From Lactuca virosa (Eukaryota > Streptophyta > Magnoliopsida > Asterales > Asteraceae), in assembly GCA_928212115.1 (NCBI GenBank), contig CAKMRJ010005634.1, positions 126,923,640 to 126,987,639 of the forward strand: a stretch of DNA of 64,000 nt, written 5' to 3'. The notes beneath the pieces were generated by a model. It had not been told where the DNA came from and searched no databases. It saw nothing but the letters and a program-made list of their open reading frames with translations. Shown here piece after piece: positions 20,940 to 32,147 of this stretch. How positions within the stretch are numbered: the stretch's first letter is position 1; each line of letters opens with the position of its first letter. The translations under genes and the position numbers were made by a program.

Positions 20940-21524
20940 CTTTCTCTAAAAGATACAAGGGAAAAATGACGATAAGACTTCTATGCTGATCATGAATTGG
21001 ATATTTTCGAGCAAGATATATCTAAACCCTACTACGATAATAGAGATCTACAATAAAGCTTTATTATCATAAACAAGGAATTGCAGGCCTTTCATTTGTG
21101 AGGATTAGTACTACTTGTGCAGTGGTAATGAATCATAAAATACTCCTATAGTATTTTAACTATGTGTTTCATTAGTATACGATTTGGTGAGTTTTAGACT
21201 TGTCGCACACCATAGTCACTCCCAAACACATGTTGGTCATATCTCGGACAAATATAGTTGATCAGGTTATATTGGCCCCACATTTGATTACATAACTATC
21301 TCGGTTTAACTGTAGTGTCCAACTCACCCTAAATACTTTTATGTAGTTCTTACTATGTATAGCTTCTTGTACGTATGTATACTTGCATACTTCTTGTAAA
21401 AATAGTTCTATTTTTAAAGTATACTTTTAGTTCAGAGCACTTTGGCCCTTTAGTGTTTATAGTTGTATACCATGTAAGGTTCGGTATACTTAGTTCACTG
21501 TAAACAATGGCTATGATACCAATC
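20940..21524 (-). other. Gyp-1 leader and primer-binding site
   Basis: 585 bases between LTR and gag with no open frame. The primer-binding site at 21521-21510 reads TGGTATCATAGC on the minus strand, one base off the TGGTATCAGAGC of the other elements. The leader is similar to those of Gyp-2 and Gyp-3 (ACTATAGGAGTAT-like and TATAGTTGATCAGG-like words), but without the acidic ORF of Gyp-2. Confidence 0.75.
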
Positions 21525-23132
21525 TGTCACACCCCAAAACCGTAATGGCAGAAACATTCGGGGGTGGAGGACGTCATGTATAGTATCATAACAATTGCAT
21601 CATAGTAATCAAAGTAAACACAACCATTACATTGAATAAGTAAACTATTTACATCTGTTTGATTCATATTTATATACATCAAAAGTATAACAAAAAGTAA
21701 AAGACGTGACTCTATACATTGTATATTGTTTTTTTCAATAGGAAATCCTCTTTTTGCATGAAAACCTTGGTTATCACTAGTATGTATAGTAAGTTTGGAA
21801 AAACTCTGGAAAACTCTAGTATGTATAGTAGTTCTATTATTTTATAATAAAACTAATTGAAGTCATTAGCATTCATACATTAATCATATATTCTTAGTAC
21901 CAAATTTACGAGTTGTTATAACCATACTTGACCATTGAATTGCCTGAATGACGTTCTTCAGGTGTCGGAATCGAAATGACTTTGTCACACAGGCCTGCCG
22001 GCCTAACTGTAGCTAACAGTTATGGTGCAGGATTGACAATCCCGTATAGATCTATACACAAACTCACGTTCTCCCGCAAGGGGACTCTGGTTATAATCTC
22101 AGGACTTTTGTTAGTACTTAAGGAAGTACACGAAGAATGCTCACTCATAAAATGCTATACTAACGATTAGGTGTAGAATAAAATGAATCCTTTGAATTTA
22201 ACTTGCGGTGTATATGTCTAATAAACTATACTCTATATAGATTATATGTTCGATCGCATTGAATCTATGTTTGTACATTGATAAGAAAATTGTTCCATAA
22301 ACTATACATATTATAGTTTATATGTTCATTAATTTATTCAATTCATGTTTACACTGAAAACTCTACGATTATGTTGAAAACTTCCCTTATGCTCAGCATA
22401 ATACAAAAGGGATAAAATTTCATAGTATTTTATAAAAGTATGGAAACTGCATGGTTGCATCAGTCCTATGTGTATTGAAATCCTTTTTATATAATTTCAC
22501 AAGATCAATGATGTTTGGCTTGTATTCCCCCTGAAAACGTTAAAAATAGTAAAGGTATAGGGGTATGAACTCACCTGATTGTGAGTGACTTGGATGAATG
22601 ACAAAGATAGGATGCTTGGTACGCTAAGTGAAATCCCGAGCACAGTACGGTCCTATTAAGCACATATTAACATGTATAGGCCTAAAATTAGTGTATAAAA
22701 CCACTAACAAGCATGGGAATCACCCTTAGGATGTAGGAAACAGTTACAATGAAGTGTTAGAATCAAGAATAAGGGACAAAAAGGAGTTCACGGCCAACCA
22801 CCATTGGTTCACGGCCTATAATGTGTGCACAGCCCATGAACACATGAAGGGTTTGTGGCCCATCTATGAAGGGTTCACGGCCATATGAAGGGTTTACGGC
22901 CGTGAACACTTGAAGATCGTAAAGATGGTGATGAAAGTGATGAATCAATGGATGAATATGAAGCACTTTACATGAATAAGATGAATAACAAGTGAAAAGG
23001 GGTGAATTACTTACGTTTGTGGGGGTGGAAAGAGAGCTTTTGTTGGATGAGTCTTGTGAGAATCTTGAGGAGTTTTCGGCCAAGGAGGGAAGAAATGGGG
23101 AAAAATGAAGGAATATATATATATATATATAT

Positions 23133-23191
<59 letters not shown>

Positions 23192-23444
23192 GGTGAGGGG
23201 TTCACGGCCCAATATGGATTCACAGCCGTGAACCTAGTTTGCGGCCGTGAACACCCTTTGAAGAGTTTTCTGGTTCGATTGCATTCTTCTAATCCCAAGC
23301 TAACACTTCTCAACAGCTAACTCTTAAGTGTAACAGGCTTAGAGACTCTCAAACTGACCCTAAACATAGTAAAGCGATAGCAGAAACGAGTCTAACTTTT
23401 ATTGATTTGAACTGACTTACATATAGAGATTTCGGGTTGTCACA
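21525..23444 (-). repeat. Gyp-1 5' LTR
   Basis: 1920 bp; on the minus strand TGTGACAACCCG to TTTTGGGGTGTGACA. Contents in its own direction: GGCCGTGAAC palindromic words near 23250-23200, an AT dinucleotide run (23191-23113) where a TATA box might sit, a splice-donor-like AAACGTAAGT at 23014, more GGCCGTGAAC words (22900-22780), and the block shared with Gyp-2 and Gyp-3 LTRs (about 22106-21925). Confidence 0.9.
23113..23191. repeat. AT dinucleotide microsatellite
   Basis: About 79 bases of alternating AT with one G interruption, inside the Gyp-1 LTR. Translations rich in Ile-Tyr across it are artefacts. Confidence 0.95.
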
Positions 23445-23720
23445 CCACATTACAAGAATCATTGATTTACATAATCAATCCCCATATATTTAATTTGTCT
23501 CTTTTGATCACAAAATTAATTCCAAATTAATTCTTGATCAATACTAATTAAATAATATTAATATATTAAACTTGTAATATATTAATAAATCACAAATAAC
23601 CTTATTCTCAAAAATCCATCCTATCAAATTGCACCGGTGAAAGCAACCCAAAAGGACCATGCTACTATCGGGTCAAGTACATCCCAGTTATAGTTATGGG
23701 CTTAGACACTAAATCCAACA
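23445..23720 (-). repeat. Cop-0 3' LTR, first 276 bases
   Basis: On the minus strand it starts TGTTGGATTTAGTGTCTAAG and parallels the start of the Cop-1 LTRs (TACTTGACCCG, GCATGGTCC, AATTAAATATATGGGGATTG). Gyp-1 interrupts it. Confidence 0.85.
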
Positions 23721-24591
23721 GTCTCCCACTTTGATAAGTCTAATAACTATAGCTGCCAATGTGACCTCAGGATCCGACTTAGCAATCGTAAGCTTTCAAA
23801 AGCCGTTGTCAACTCTATCCCAGTCAGTGACGCATCCTTTAGATAAGGGATCATATAATCCTCTGTTCTCAAGATATTAGCTGGACAAATACATGGAACA
23901 ATGTCATACTTATTGTCTAGCAGTTTGTTTCCCGATTTCAGATTCGTCTGACAAAGAACATAACTGAACACATCAATTAAGTTCTGACCGGGCCCGACAC
24001 ATAAGTCAAAACTGAATCATCGAGGGGCCCAAGATATCGCTTTTAATCCTTTTAGGATAAAAGGGAGCATATAAACTTCGAAATTATATGCTTGTACTAA
24101 CTACTTATCAAATCATGCACAACGACACGTTTTATAACATCAAGTTACTGATGCATTTTCGTGCCATCAATGCGTAACCAACATGTAGTCAACAACTCAT
24201 ATATCTTCGTTTGAAGACTTATATGATATTATCGTCTGACGATCACTTAAGATAAATTCCATGAAGTGATTCTAGTGAGTGCGGGTTGATCTAATACTCC
24301 AAATCTTATTTCAGAAGTACTCATGAATGGTGCAGCAAACTTGTTTCTATGCCTAACTCCTTAGACAAATCTGCAAGCCAACTCATGACAGTCTTCTTTC
24401 ATACCTACTTCCAAAGTATGATGGACTGTGAATGGTTTGAATAAATCTTATTGTATTCCGGAAGTCAAAACATGCAAAGTGAAACAATAGTAAATGATTG
24501 ACACAAAACAGTAACTTTACTTATAAATAAAACTCCTTTTATTCATCATCAAATGTCAATTACAATTTAGCTATTACAAGTTTCGGTTTAT

Positions 24592-24850
24592 CTAATCACT
24601 AAAACTAATATCGTCATTTAGCCCAATGCCCCTTGCATGCTGCAAGTGCTTAACCCTAGCCAGTCCCTTTGTGAAGGGATCTGTTGGGTTGTCCTCTGAC
24701 GATATCCTCTTTACCACGAGGTACCCTTCTTCTACTTGATGTCTTATGAAGTGATACTTTCTGTCGATATGACTGGATCTTCCATGATCTCTCGGTATCT
24801 TGCCAGGATTTGAATTACTGCTCATAACAAAGAATCGCTGAGCACACAAC
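24592..24850 (-). pseudogene. Cop-0 copia RNase H C-terminus
   Basis: In frame on the minus strand: PRDHGRSSHIDRKYHFIRHQ, VEEGYLVVKRISSEDNPTDP, FTKGLARVKHLQHARGIGL. This is the standard end of copia RNase H (HID.RYHFIR and the NPADPFTK motif). The upstream part is missing at the junction near 24850; the frame stays open into Tat-a only by chance. Confidence 0.88.
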
Positions 24851-24865
24851 AAAAACATCAAAGTT

Positions 24866-25072
24866 AGAAGATTCCAGGTAGGTGACTTGGTTATGAGGAA
24901 AGCATTCACAAATACCAAGGATCCTAATGCAAACACGTTGACACCTAAATGGGAAGGACCATATCTCATTGATTTAGAAGAGGGAAATAGGGCATATTGG
25001 TTAGCTACCCTAGAAGGAGACATCTTGCCAAGATCTTGGAATGCCATACACCTAAAAGCATATTTCATGTAA
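24866..25072 (+). pseudogene. Tat-a integrase C-terminus
   Basis: Open frame FQVGDLVMRKAF, then LTPKWEGPYLI, ALE-like spacing, ILPRSWNAIHLKAYFM, stop at 25070-25072. The PKWEGPY and WN..HLK.YF words mark the end of non-chromodomain Ty3 (Tat/Athila-type) integrases. Only this tail remains. Confidence 0.8.
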
Positions 25073-26373
25073 GTTAAATCTTTCATTTTTCAACAAGATC
25101 TAAGGTACACATTCTATGTCCTTTACTTTTGTCTAAATTTTTTTGTTTATTTTTAAAGAACGTTACTAACTTAAGCATAGGAGGGGTGTTAGCCAGGCTA
25201 ATGCCCACCCTAAGCTAACGTTTGCAATTCGCAAAAATTCAAGTATGATGGCCTCTATGAATAGAATCTGATGATCTCTTCTCTGACTAAGGGTACTTAA
25301 TCTCCTCTAAGATTTAAAGAGTTAATGACCTCTTTCTTATGAGTTTAGGTTTCTACACCTCACTCGGATGCGCAAAATCTAACTATGGGATGTGAATAAG
25401 GGGATCATTTTACGCTTTAGTGACTTGGCAACCCTCTTATTTCTGAACATATGTTAAGATCCCAAAGTTTAAATCTAAGGTTTATAACATTGTCATGTTA
25501 TCTTAAGATGGAATCTTGCCTATTAAATTCCTAAGGCTTATAGCATTATCATGTTATCTTACGAGTTGGGATCTTCCCCAGTTATTTTCTAAGGTGGGAT
25601 CTTCCCCAGTTATTTTCTAAGGTGCGATCCTCCCTAGTTATTTTTCTAAATTGGGATCTTCCCTAGAATTTCTGAAGTTGGGATCTTCCCATAATTTCTT
25701 AAGTTGGGATTTTCCCTAGAATATCGTAAGCCGAGATCTTTCCCAATATTTTCTAAAGTGGGGTTTTCCCCAGTGAAAGCTAAGTAAGGATCTTCTTCAA
25801 CAAATTCCTAAGTTGGATCATCCAAAGAAGGATCCTCCCTACACAAGAACACAGGAAACTAAAAGACTCACAACACGAAACTTCTCTAAAAGATAAAAGT
25901 CTAAAGGAAAATTTTGAAGGCCAAGGTTACACCTAAGGATCATCATGTTTTATCTATCCTTATTATTTTCCTTACAAGAAGACTCTCCTATATTATAATT
26001 AAAGGATTATCTTTTCTCAGAATCCTAACTGTTTTAAGATATTAATTAAAGATCCCAAATTATTAGGATCTAAAAAGTTCTTGTAAAACCTGAACCTTTT
26101 AGGATCCTAATCGTCTGAGGATACTTATGAAAAACTAACCTATTTTGATCGTACAATCATATGACCCATGCAAAAGAAAATATTGTCATACACACAAAAT
26201 ATTAAAATGTTTATAAGCTGCTCAAACCTAATCCGAGGATTGATCACCCCCAAGTGGGGTTTTTTCTATCTTTTTCTTCTTCTTTTCTTATTCTTCTCTC
26301 CTCTTCTTTGGAGGATCCTGACCAACATTGATAGGCGTTCCGGTCAACTTAGCCAGTTCCTCGCACCATCCAG
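25073..26373 (+). repeat. Tat-a 3' untranslated region with GATCTTCCCC repeats
   Basis: No coding seen. From about 25540 to 25830 a 35-45 base unit built on AAGTTGGGATCTTCCCCAG repeats six or more times with changes. The same region appears reverse-complemented in Tat-b at about 30780-31010. Confidence 0.7.
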
Positions 26374-27804
26374 CTACAACTGGACCCTGCATTCTCGATA
26401 TCCTCTGCCAACTTTATCTTTTCCTCCCAAACAACCTCGACAGTTGCTCCTGGCCTCAGCAATTACCTCTATAATCTCTGCTGCATGCTCCTCTTCTTTC
26501 TCCGCCTTCTCCTTGACAAATTTCTCCACCCTCTGTAAAAGCTCTTTGTTGGTTGCTTCTTGCTCCTTCAAAGCTTGTTCCGCCCGATCAAACTTGGCCT
26601 TGAGATCCTCAGTGGAGTGATAAATATGCTCAACATCCTGTAAAAGACAACGATGAGGAAACCAAATGCAAATATAGGAGAACGCAAGGATTCTTATAGA
26701 TTACGAGAAAGAGATCAACTTATTTAGCGCCTCATCCGCTTCAAGATTCTTCAGGTCAAAAACCTCAACTGATTTCCTCTTTCGGGATCCTAGAGTCTTA
26801 ACAGTCTAATCTATAGGAACTCTCTTAGGAAGGAGAGATGATGAGGTCTTTTCTTTCTTGACCACCAGTTGGTCACTGGACACGGAAAATCAATATGGAC
26901 AAGGGTAAATCGAGCACCAGAACGTGTGGACTTAACTCCTAAACATGATGAAAGAATTTCATCAGTTCAGGATCATGTATAGAAAGTGAAATAAAGTGAA
27001 GGATCTTTACCAGTCGACATGGAGATAATAACATTGGAACTTTCTTGTTGACTAGGTTGATCGAGCTTGAATGATCTCTCGATCTCGGGTAGAGCAAAGA
27101 AACACTCAATCCTATCTTCAGTATCTTCGGCACGAGGGACGAGCTCTTCAAACATGAAAGCTGCAAAAAATCAAACAAATAAGAAGTGTGAATTCCTGGA
27201 TCCTTAGTATAATAACATGAAACCCTACCCTTTTTAATCCAGGACTTGGGTAAGAGATTTTCGTTAGGGATGGGTCGCATCTCACAAAGAAGCATTTTCC
27301 TTTACAAGTATCATCATTAAGCTTGGACTTCAGATCGAGGGGTGACTTATAAGTTTTGAATTTAAGTAAAAAATGTGAATTTTCGAAGATCGAAAGATCG
27401 TATACATAAGCTAGCTTGTTCAAACCGATATTAAGACCAATGGAGCGGTTCAACCGATCAATCCAGTAAAGGATCCTCTGAACCGCTAGCATGGCTTTAA
27501 TGTACGAAATTTTAGTAATCTCAAAGAACTCGTAAATAATTCCAGGAATAGTATAAGAAAGACCTAGGGAGAAAGGATATTCTGAAAAGAAACCCCAAGA
27601 GGAAGAAACAAAGCATGGTTGAATATTGGCATCGATGGGTCTAAAAACGGCGCTAGCAGGAAAAGCCCTAACCGGTTTCAGAGCTTTGATATTGTTATTG
27701 TCAAAGGGAAAAGTTTCCTCATAAAATAAGGCTTTTTGATCAATGAAATCATCACTGGGGACAACGATGATGCTTGTGCGAGAGCGAGTTGTTATCTTGC
27801 CCAT
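26374..27804 (-). pseudogene. Tat-a antisense accessory gene, four exons
   Basis: Runs opposite to Tat-a. Exon 1 (27804-27229) starts MGKITTRSRTSIIVVPSDDF and holds YPFSLGLSYTIPGIIYEFFE and RILYWIDRLNRSIGLNIGLN, resembling the domain catalogued as putative gypsy-type transposon protein (from memory, PF04195). Intron 1 is 27228-27161 (GT to TTTTTTGCAG, 68 nt). Exon 2 has FEELVPRAEDTEDRIE. Intron 2 is 27010-26939 (72 nt, GT to TTTAG). Intron 3 is 26697-26638 (60 nt, ending TTTTACAG but with AT at the donor). The last exon is a coiled coil (LLQRVEKFVKEKAEKEEEHA), stop near 26374. The intron positions and lengths recur in Tat-b. The broken donor makes this copy a likely pseudogene. Function unknown. 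Confidence 0.7.
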
Positions 27805-28123
27805 GACCAAAGATGAAGAAAATTAAGGAGAAAAGGAACAGGGAGAGTACCTTCGAGGATATTCAATAGCATCAGGAAGGGGGTTGAAAAAGTGAGGCAG
27901 AATCAAGAACCTGAATGGCCTATTTATGTGAGAATCACAGAAGAGAAGAAGGACGATTTGACAAATAATTTTGCCAATTTCAACGCTAGAATTCTATCCA
28001 TTGGGATTCAAATTTCCTTATCCGTTAAAAATTCAAAATCCTTACTCTTCTTTTTTATTTAAATTATACCTTTAAATATTCAGAACTTAACTTAAATATT
28101 TCACAAGTATAATTTAGGGGTAA

Positions 28124-28719
28124 TTGTTAGGGCCAAAATCTTCAACCCTATTTAGGATCCTGAATCTTCAAGAACTTTCAGGATCCCAAACATACCTCAG
28201 GATCCTTGCCTTTGTTATTACTATTACTTCCAAACATTTGTAACAGATATATCTCTAGTCTTTTTCTCACATGTGTAGAATTAGTGAACATAAGACTCAT
28301 TCTCAATGAAGAAACATTTCAATCAGGAAAAAGATCCTAGGATACCAAGTCAAACCAACATGCTCATTTTTATGCAAGAGGGTCCTAGGAATATTAGACT
28401 TATTGTTAATTAGATTAGACTATAAATACACTTGTATTTCTCACACAACACACACCTAGACTCACTACAATACTTGTGCTTTGTATCTTCATCATTTCAT
28501 CTGTAACTCATCTTTTAATTAATATAAATAAAAAGGAAGGTGATCGTTATCACCTCCCAAGGTTTTGTGCCTGAGATCCTAGAAAGGATCAAAGGTTTTC
28601 CTTGTAAATAACTTGTGTAATATTTTTTTCTAATTTCGAAAATCACTTTACCACCAAACACCACATTCTCTCATTCAATTTGGTTAATATCCACTCTATC
28701 GATTTTTGACCAAAACGCA
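28124..28719 (+). repeat. Tat-a 3' LTR (approximate)
   Basis: Starts TGTTAGGGCCAAAATC after a purine-rich TTTAGGGGTAAT, has a TATA box (GACTATAAATACAC near 28418) and ends about GACCAAAACGCA. No second LTR is in the window, so the right end is approximate. Confidence 0.6.
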
Positions 28720-28876
28720 TGGTAAAATCAATCCTCTCTCATCTAGTACCAAGATAAATAGGGGTAACTAGTGAAATATTTCTCTTTACTTTCTCTTGTT
28801 TCCTTCTGATCGTCACCGACTTTCTCCGAAGGTATCTTTCTTCTTCCTTCTGTTTTGTTTTTGCAATATTTTGACC

Positions 28877-30382
28877 ATGGGTAAAAAGATCGCTTGCTCT
28901 CACGGTAGTATCACCGCCCCTTCTGATAACGACTTCATTGAATAAAAGAGATCCTCACATATAGTGATACTTTCTCTTTTCATGACGAGGATACCAGATT
29001 TGTGAAATTCAATGGGGGGTTTTTCCCACGAATACAATCTTTAGACCTTATGATGATTCGATTCAGCCAGACTTTGTTTCTCCGCCTTGGGTATGTTTTC
29101 TTGAATGCCCATTTTCTTTGGGTTTGAAATACCCTTTCTGTGGCATTATCTCCGAGTTCTTCAAAATCATTAAAATCTCATACATCCAAACCATGCCTAT
29201 AATTTGGAGGATAATGTTTTGGATCGATCAGTTGAATCTATCCAATTACCTAGGCATAGGGTTAGCTGAGTTGGCTCATGTTTATGATCTTTCAACCTTT
29301 GGGAATTCCCTCTTTCTGCTCAAGGTCAAACCCAATAATTCTCATCTAGTTCTGAAATCAATAACATAATGACAGAGCTTGGAAAGAGAAATATTTTTTT
29401 GGTGAGGCGTGACTTTGTTCTTGGCGGGGATCTACTGCCGAAAACTTGGGTTAAAAAGGGTAGGATTTACTTATTATTTTTAAGGATCCTGAGATTCACT
29501 TTCTTATATTTTTTATTTTTATGTAGGATTCAAATTTGAGGATCTCATACTACCACTGAAGATACCGAAGAGAAGATTGAGAGGATCCTTGCTCTGCCAG
29601 AGACTAAATGATCCTTTCGATTCGAACAACCCAACTTTCAAGAGAGTTCTTTTTCTACTTCCCCCATGTCGATAGTTAAGAGATCATTCATTTATATTAT
29701 TTCCTATGAAGGATCCTGAACTTGTTGAGTTGTTTTGCTATGTTTAGGATCCAAATCCACATATTCTAGTGCTCGATTTATCCTTGCCGATATCGATTCC
29801 GCTATGTCTAAGGGCCAACTGGTGGTTAAGATGGAGAAGACCTCATCCTCTCACCCTCCTAAGAGAGCCTCCATAGATTTGACTGTTAAGACTCCAAGAT
29901 CCTGAAAGAGGAAATCAGTTGAGGTCTTTGACCTGGAAAATCTTGGAGCGGTTGAGGCACTGAAGAAGTTGATCTCTTTCCAACATTCTGTAAGTATCCT
30001 TGTGCTCTTTTATGTTTGTCTTCAGTGTTCTTACGGTTGCCTTTTACAATTGGTCAATCATGTTTCTCACTTCACTGAGTATCTCAGGGCTAAGCTTGAT
30101 CGGGCAGAATATGCTTTGAAGGTGAAATAAGGGATCAACAAGGAGCTTCTACAAAGGGTAGAGAAGTTTTTCAAGGAGAAAACAGAGAAAGAAGAGGAGC
30201 ATGTGGCGGGGATCAAAGAGGTGATTATTGAGGTCAAGAGTAGCACCGCCAAGGCCATTTGCGAGGCAAATATTAAGCTGGCAGAGGATGTTGAAACTGC
30301 AAGATCATGGAATGTAGTTGGCTGGCGTGAGCCTTGGCTAAGTAGACTGGTAGGCCTGTTAATGCTGGTCAGGATCCTGTAG
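28877..30382 (+). pseudogene. Tat-b antisense accessory gene, four exons
   Basis: Counterpart of the Tat-a gene. ATG at 28877 (MGKKIACSHGS). An early stop (after DNDFIE) and frame changes follow. The domain piece at 29118-29369 reads GLKYPFCGIISEFFKIIKIS and WRIMFWIDQLNLSNYLGIGL. Intron 1 is 29460-29526 (67 nt, AAAAAGG/GT to TTATGTAG). Intron 2 is 29675-29747 (73 nt, GT to ATGTTTAG). Intron 3 is 29990-30049 (60 nt; donor GTAAGT intact, acceptor changed to TTTTACAA). The last exon encodes the coiled coil ELLQRVEKFFKEKTEKEEEH with a stop shortly before. Not functional as read. Confidence 0.68.
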
Positions 30383-30513
30383 AAAAGAGGTAGAAAAGAG
30401 GAAGAAAAGAAGAAGAGATAGGAGATGAAAACAGAGAAGATCCCAGCTGGAGATGATCAAGCCTAGGATTAGATTTGATTAGTTTTATAAGCATTTTAAT
30501 ATTTTGTGTGTAA

Positions 30514-30516
<3 letters not shown>

Positions 30517-30552
<36 letters not shown>

Positions 30553-30578
30553 TATATATATATATATATATATATATA
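30517..30578. repeat. AT dinucleotide microsatellite
   Basis: About 62 bases of alternating TA with one G, between the Tat-b gene and its repeat region. Confidence 0.95.
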
Positions 30579-30779
30579 GTGGGTTGGGTAGGCAACCCCT
30601 TTTATTTGATGTCATGGTTGTTTATATCTTCTTGCATGGTTGACCTGATAATCCTTAGGTTTAGTTTTGTCCTTTTGAAGTCTTTCGACTTAGGAGAAAT
30701 TTTGTGTTGCAAGTCCTTTAGTTCCCTATGATCTCAGAGCTTAAATAGGACAAGATCCCTCTCAAGATAATTCAACTTA

Positions 30780-31010
30780 GGAATTTGCTATGGAAAATCC
30801 ATGTTTAGCTTTTGCTGGGAAAAATCCAACTTTAAGAAATATGGGGGACAAATCCCAATTTCGAAATTCTGGGAAGATCAAAACTTAATAAATTCACTGG
30901 GGAAGATCACAATCTGAAAAAGTAACTGGGGAAGCTCCCAACTTAAGATATTCACTGGGGAAGATCCCAATCTTAGAAAATAACAGGGGAAGATCTCAAC
31001 TTAAGATAAC
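30780..31010 (-). repeat. Tat-b GGGGAAGATC repeats
   Basis: Imperfect 30-40 base units around CACTGGGGAAGATCCCAA on plus, five or more copies; reverse complement of 25540-25830. Confidence 0.75.
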
Positions 31011-31200
31011 ATGACAATGTTATAAACCATAGATAAAGCATTAGGATATTAACATATGTTTAGAAATAAGAGGGTTGCTAAGTCATTAAAGCGTGAAATG
31101 ATCCCCTTACTCACATCCCATAGTAAGATATCGTGTGTCCAAGCGAGGTGCAGAAACCTAAACTCGTGAGAAAGCGGGGTGGGAATTAGTCTGGCTAACG

Positions 31201-31971
31201 TGTTGGATTAGTGTCTATGTCCATAACTATATTTGGTATGTACTTGAACCGATTGGCATGGTCCATTTGGGTTGCATGGCATCATGCATTTGGATAGACT
31301 AAAATGAGAAGAAATAACACTCAAGGTTTATTAATATATTATAAGTTCTAATATATTAATAAGATTATTTAATTAGTATTGATCAAGAATTAATTTAGAA
31401 TTAACTAAGTGATCAAAAGGAGACTAATTAAATATATGGATTGATTGTGTAAATCATCCATACTTGTATAGTGGGCTAATGCTCCATGGCTTATCAAGTT
31501 AGGTTAAAACCCATAGGATGCTCCATGGATGCCCCGTGGTGTTTTTGTACCCATGGATCAAAGAAATGAAAGGCCATGACAATTAGGGTTTACATGGTGT
31601 AACCCTAATTGTCACACACTATATAAGCATCTTATTCTTGACAAAATTGGACACTATGTATGCATGTAGAGGGCTAGCCGATTTTATGGAGTGCCTCATT
31701 TCTCTCAAGTTAATCTAAGTGTATTTAATGTTGTGTGAACCATTTGAGGTGTCACACTTGGGGCACTAGGCTCTTAAGCTTCATGGAATCAAGCTTCACC
31801 AAAAGGTATGTCTTCTAACTTGTGTTATTCCATATGAATCAATATTTTGTATGCTAGTTAGGATAATACCTTGGAATATTCATATTTGCATGTATAATAG
31901 AGAAAACATAGATCCAAGGTATTTAGGGTTGCATGTACACTTAGGAGTGTTAGAATGCTCATAACCCTTCA
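31201..31971 (+). repeat. Cop-2 5' LTR
   Basis: 771 bp starting TGTTGGATTAGTGTC, with a TATA-like CACTATATAAGC near 31618. More diverged from the Cop-1 LTRs than those are from each other. Confidence 0.9.
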
Positions 31972-31972
31972 G

Positions 31973-31985
31973 TGGTATTAGAGTC
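31973..31985 (+). other. Cop-2 primer-binding site, mutated
   Basis: TGGTATTAGAGTC, two C-to-T changes from TGGTATCAGAGCC. Confidence 0.75.
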
Positions 31986-32083
31986 TAGGCTTGTTTTCAA
32001 TTATACTTGATGCAAAGTGCTCAAAAATGCTGAAAAAATCGATTTTCGGGATGTCTGGGCACTGGACTCGCCGATTCCATTGA

Positions 32084-32147
32084 TGGACTCGCCGAGTCCA
32101 TGAGGAAACTCATCCTACTCGTCGAGTAGGTTCATACACTCGACGAG
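32084..32147 (+). other. Cluster of ACTCGnCGAGT palindromes in Cop-2 leader
   Basis: TGGACTCGCCGAGTCCA (32084-32100) and CCTACTCGTCGAGTAGG (32114-32130) are perfect palindromes with one-base centres. A third, ACTCGACGAGT, follows at about 32137. They occupy the place of the Cop-1 hairpin at 2503-2530. Confidence 0.75.

Larger units (their letters stand above)
1..23444 (-). mobile_element. Gyp-1: Ty3/gypsy chromovirus, minus strand, split by Cop-1
   Basis: Tekay/Del-like Ty3 element read on the minus strand. Its 5' LTR is 21525-23444, followed by the primer-binding site (21510-21521), gag-protease-RT-RNase H (20939 down to 17946), the Cop-1 insertion (1643-17940), then integrase and chromodomain (1642-227), polypurine tract and the first 174 bases of the 3' LTR. 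The two LTR copies match closely over 1-174 and 23272-23444. Its coding parts carry many stops and frameshifts, so it is dead. It sits inside the LTR of Cop-0. The duplicated target site on the right would be CCACA (23445-23449); the other end lies outside the window. Confidence 0.9.
23445..24850 (-). mobile_element. Cop-0: Ty1/copia fragment, minus strand
   Basis: 3' end of a copia element of the same family as Cop-1: RNase H tail (24850-24592), untranslated region, polypurine tract (23730-23721) and the first 276 bases of its 3' LTR, cut at 23445 by Gyp-1. The rest would lie beyond the left edge. On the right it meets the Tat-a element at about 24850. Confidence 0.82.
24855..28719 (+). mobile_element. 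Tat-a: 3' end of a Tat-lineage Ty3 element
   Basis: Plus-strand element truncated on the left by Cop-0. It has the last 60 or so residues of integrase, about 1.1 kb of untranslated sequence with short GATCTTCCCC repeats, an antisense accessory gene (27804-26374) and an LTR (28124-28719). Pol followed by an antisense ORF and then LTR is the arrangement described for Grande- and Retand-type Tat elements. Confidence 0.72.
28720..31200 (-). mobile_element. Tat-b: inverted Tat-lineage 3' portion
   Basis: Reverse-complement relative of 25190-27850: same GATCTTCCCC repeat region (31010-30780), same antisense gene (here on plus, 28877-30382), same words (GGATGTGAGTAAGGGGATCA at about 31130-31110 on the minus strand). 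It has no LTR of its own left, since Tat-a LTR abuts it at about 28720, and it is cut at 31200 by Cop-2. Confidence 0.7.

Noticed and set aside
22763..23313. Open frames rich in Ile-Tyr on the minus strand
   Set aside because: They cross the AT microsatellite of the Gyp-1 LTR and have no other protein-like content.
24592..25086. Single 164-codon minus-strand protein
   Set aside because: Only the last 85 or so codons are copia RNase H; the first part is the complement of Tat-a integrase, joined by chance at a TE junction.
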